Made by a program: the position numbers and the translations under genes | Shown: positions 61,730 through 64,000 of the stretch, one piece after another | Layout: every line of letters starts with the position of its first letter | Numbering within the stretch: position 1 is the first letter of the stretch | The notes under the pieces: model-generated | What the model was told of the DNA's origin: nothing | Seen by the model: the letters and a program-made list of their open reading frames with translations, nothing else | Databases searched by the model: none | Assembly: GCA_013359265.1 (NCBI GenBank) | Contig: JABWCD010000007.1 | Span: forward strand, 62,001-126,000 | DNA length: 64,000 bases | Direction of reading: 5' to 3' | From: Candidatus Hydrogenedentota bacterium | GTDB lineage: Bacteria > Hydrogenedentota > Hydrogenedentia > Hydrogenedentales > SLHB01

Positions 61730-64000
61730 GCGGACGATCTCCCCGCAAAGGTTGCGCGCCGCGCCTTGAGGAGCAACACCATTGCGCCCAGGATCAATAG
61801 CGCTAGCACCAAAGGCCACGGATTGACCGGCACGTTCGGCACATCGAACGGATCGTACGGATCCGATCCAAGACTGTTCTCGAGCTGATCGCTGAACCCG
61901 TCGCCGTCCGAATCCAGATCGAGGAAGTTCGGGATGGTATCGCCGTCCACGTCCGCGGTGCCTTCGATCGCGTCCGGGATGCCGTCGCCATCCGAATCCA
62001 GATCGAGGTAATTCTGGATGCCGTCGTTGTCGGCGTCCCCGATTCCCTCGACCACGTCGGGGATGCCGTCGCCATCTTGATCCGCATTGGGTATGTAACC
62101 GTGTACGGTTATGGACCAGCTCGTCAGCGAACCCGTGTTGCCTGCCGCGTTATCGGAGACCTCGAGCGACCACGAACCGTTCGGGTCCTCGCCCCATTGC
62201 ACGAGCGATGTGAACATCCAGTTGCTGAAGTTGGCTGCCACGTCGTTGGGGCGCGGCGTACCCAGAATTGCCGTCGTCCCGTCGGGCGAGGTCAACTCGA
62301 ACTGTAAGTCGCCCCGGTTTGGATGAGTGACGTTCACCGTGACTTCGACCGCCTCGGTCACGAAGGTAGGCGAACCGGAGATAGCCAGCGACCGCGTGGC
62401 CCCGGTGGGATTGTTGTCCGGAATCGCCGTCGCAACCGCCTCGCTGCTTGTCAGCGGCGTCGCTTCGCCCGGCACGTTAAACCGAGTCGCCGCGTCCGCG
62501 ACGGCAGCCGACGCATCCACGCGCCCGAAGCCGTAGTCGTGGCTGTAGTTCATGCCCGCGCCATTCGTGAACCATCCCGGATCGAGCGGATCGTTTTGCG
62601 TTGCGGTTTCCGCGAGGCAGTGCTGGACGTCGCGCCACGTGAGGAACGGGTTTGCGTCGAGCACCAAACCAACGGTACCCGAGACGATCGGGCATGCCGC
62701 GGAAGTGCCGCCGAACGTCGATTGGTAATTGGTTGGGGAGTCGCCGTTCGCGCCGGTAAGGTCGGCGGTCGTTATCCCGGAGCCGGTCCAACTCGATGGC
62801 GCGTTGACCAACAACGCCGCGCCCTGTTCGCTGTATCCGGATACATTGCCGTCCGCGCCGGACGCCGCAACCGAGATCGTATATCTGCTGGATGCCAGGC
62901 CGTCGTATCCGGAGTGGTCGCCGCTGAAGAAACCGTTGCCCGCCGCCCAGACAAACACCGTGCCGCGACCGCCGCGACCGTTCGCAATCGCGTTTAAGAT
63001 TGCCAAGCCGGCCAGCGTGCCGAACGTCTCGAGGGTAGCGCCGTCGTCGGCTGGCCCCCACGAGTTACTGGACACGTGGACGCGGTCCGCCGGGAGTGCG
63101 GGCGCGACCTGGTGGTTGAATGCCTGCGCCTCCTGGGAGTCGGTTGTCGGAGCGGCGATGAGGCGTATGCCGACGAGATCCGCATCGAACGCCACACCGG
63201 TAATACCGAGCGCATTGTTGCCGACGCCCGCCGCAAGCCCCGCGCACGGCGTGCCGTGTGTGTCCGCCGCGGTCGGGCTCGGATCGTTGTCGCCCCCGTT
63301 GATGTCGATGTCGATATCTGTCCGCGCGTTTCCGCTCAGGTCCTCGTGACCGGTCTCGAGTCCGTCGTCCACGATCGCGATGTTCACGCCGGCGCCATCC
63401 ACGCTGTCCCATGCGGTCACGACGTTGATGTCATTTCCCGCGACGGCCCCCGCGCCCGCCGCTGGCTGTGCCGTGTTGCGGAGGTGCCACTGGTTTGGGA
63501 AGAGCGTGTCGTTTGGGACCAACTTCTTTGCGCGTTGTTGTTCGATAAGCGGCGATGCCGCGACCGCCGCGCCGCTTTCGTAGAGTTTGTTCGCCGCTTC
63601 GAGCGACGCCAACAGGCCGGCACCGTTCGCTCGAAGTATGTACGTGTTCTCGCTATACGTCACTTGCTCGACAACGCTCAGGTTGTTCGTAGCGAGCACG
63701 GTTTCGAGCTTCGCGCTCGTAGCCAGCTTCGCGCTCAATCGGTCGGTGAGATACATCGGTTCGCCGCCCCGCGATGCACGCAACACGGCCTTCACCGAAT
63801 AGCCGCCCGTCCCGAGCGAGTCCGCCACCTGCTGCAACGCCGCTCTGTTAGCGGACTTGCCCTGCAGCGTTACCAATTGGCCTGTCGACCCCTGCACCGA
63901 CTTCACCGTCGCACCCGGTACGACCGACTGAACAGACTTGGCCCCGGACTTTCCCTCGACCACAAGTTCGTCGAGCGACAGCACAACGTCCACGCGTGAC
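61726..64000 (-). CDS. Subtilisin-like serine protease with P domain and calcium repeats (5' end cut by window)
   Basis: At least 757 residues; the reading frame runs past the window edge, so the start and signal peptide are missing. An inhibitor-like propeptide region (to about 165) precedes the S8 catalytic domain: Asp in IAIVDDGLE, His in DTHGTPCAG, the oxyanion Asn region SSNSWG, and Ser in [13 protein letters not shown] proprotein-convertase P domain follows (about 520-645), then thrombospondin type 3 repeats ([18 protein letters not shown] and others). The C-terminal tail is VPVNPWPL, a hydrophobic helix and KARR, which looks like an export/sorting tail. It is a surface or secreted protease. 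Confidence 0.88.
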   Translation of the reverse strand, partial: SRVDVVLSLDELVVEGKSGAKSVQSVVPGATVKSVQGSTGQLVTLQGKSANRAALQQVADSLGTGGYSVKAVLRASRGGEPMYLTDRLSAKLATSAKLETVLATNNLSVVEQVTYSENTYILRANGAGLLASLEAANKLYESGAAVAASPLIEQQRAKKLVPNDTLFPNQWHLRNTAQPAAGAGAVAGNDINVVTAWDSVDGAGVNIAIVDDGLETGHEDLSGNARTDIDIDINGGDNDPSPTAADTHGTPCAGLAAGVGNNALGITGVAFDADLVGIRLIAAPTTDSQEAQAFNHQVAPALPADRVHVSSNSWGPADDGATLETFGTLAGLAILNAIANGRGGRGTVFVWAAGNGFFSGDHSGYDGLASSRYTISVAASGADGNVSGYSEQGAALLVNAPSSWTGSGITTADLTGANGDSPTNYQSTFGGTSAACPIVSGTVGLVLDANPFLTWRDVQHCLAETATQNDPLDPGWFTNGAGMNYSHDYGFGRVDASAAVADAATRFNVPGEATPLTSSEAVATAIPDNNPTGATRSLAISGSPTFVTEAVEVTVNVTHPNRGDLQFELTSPDGTTAILGTPRPNDVAANFSNWMFTSLVQWGEDPNGSWSLEVSDNAAGNTGSLTSWSITVHGYIPNADQDGDGIPDVVEGIGDADNDGIQNYLDLDSDGDGIPDAIEGTADVDGDTIPNFLDLDSDGDGFSDQLENSLGSDPYDPFDVPNVPVNPWPLVLALLILGAMVLLLKARRATFAGRSSA

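Overview
The window comes from a GC-rich, flagellated, diderm bacterium. An outer membrane is implied by L- and P-ring genes (flgH, flgI, flgA), an Mla/MCE lipid-transport operon and an LpxH-type phosphatase. The gene style (very large membrane-anchored Ser/Thr kinase with a DWG motif and WD40-like repeats, FGE-like and sulfatase-like proteins, PhyH dioxygenase, CehA-type secreted hydrolase, thrombospondin type 3 calcium repeats, PilZ, many TTG/GTG starts) resembles Planctomycetota, Hydrogenedentota and related free-living lineages. The phylum is an inference; there is no rRNA or other marker gene in the window. I found no rRNA, tRNA, CRISPR array, complete insertion sequence or prophage.

Layout. 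0-11.6 kb: a secreted calcium-repeat protein, a glycoside hydrolase fused to a nitrilase-type amidase, an aldonolactone-oxidase-like flavoprotein, a four-gene cluster (Nfu-type Fe-S scaffold, unknown protein, pterin carbinolamine dehydratase, Cys-motif protein), a Cys-rich OmpA-like protein and an FGE-fold protein. 11.8-19.4 kb: a phosphatase / anti-sigma kinase / STAS partner-switching set runs straight into mlaE-mlaF-mlaD and a lipoprotein with three tandem PqiC-like domains, then a PilZ protein. 19.5-24.4 kb: a LysM amidase, then on the minus strand thrC, an ABC binding lipoprotein and an ABC ATPase chained by ATGA overlaps, without a permease. 24.5-30.4 kb: PhyH dioxygenase, an OPA-type transporter, phnW, a pectate-lyase-like exoprotein and phnX, a 2-aminoethylphosphonate catabolic locus. 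30.5-37 kb: accessory genes (ThuA-like protein, M50-like protease, VOC protein, SMUG glycosylase, toxin-first TA pair) around PHP, lepB and lpxH-like genes. 37-44 kb: a PP2C phosphatase divergent from a 1914-residue kinase. 44-54.5 kb: alkaline-phosphatase-superfamily protein, ABC exporter pair, lactate permease, frameshifted cupin, CehA-like hydrolase, sterol-desaturase-family protein. 54.5-60.8 kb: flagellar operon flgF-G-A-H-I-J-N-L, lacking flgK and flgM. 60.8-64 kb: a candidate structured RNA, 5-formyltetrahydrofolate cyclo-ligase and the 3' part of a subtilase.

Non-coding structure is rich. A dispersed repeat with inverted ends has two clear copies, one of which carries two nested hairpin insertions, plus three partial or divergent relatives. 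A 7-bp repeat that is open in all six frames is translated just ahead of two signal-peptide cores. A 24-bp perfect palindrome separates mlaE and mlaF, a 58-nt REP-like hairpin precedes phnX, and gene-poor DNA at 31.3-32.2 kb is full of inverted repeats.

The most interesting candidate system is the partner-switching module joined to the Mla operon: its STAS protein could act as a phosphorylatable MlaB and tie lipid transport to signalling. This is a hypothesis from gene order and motifs only.
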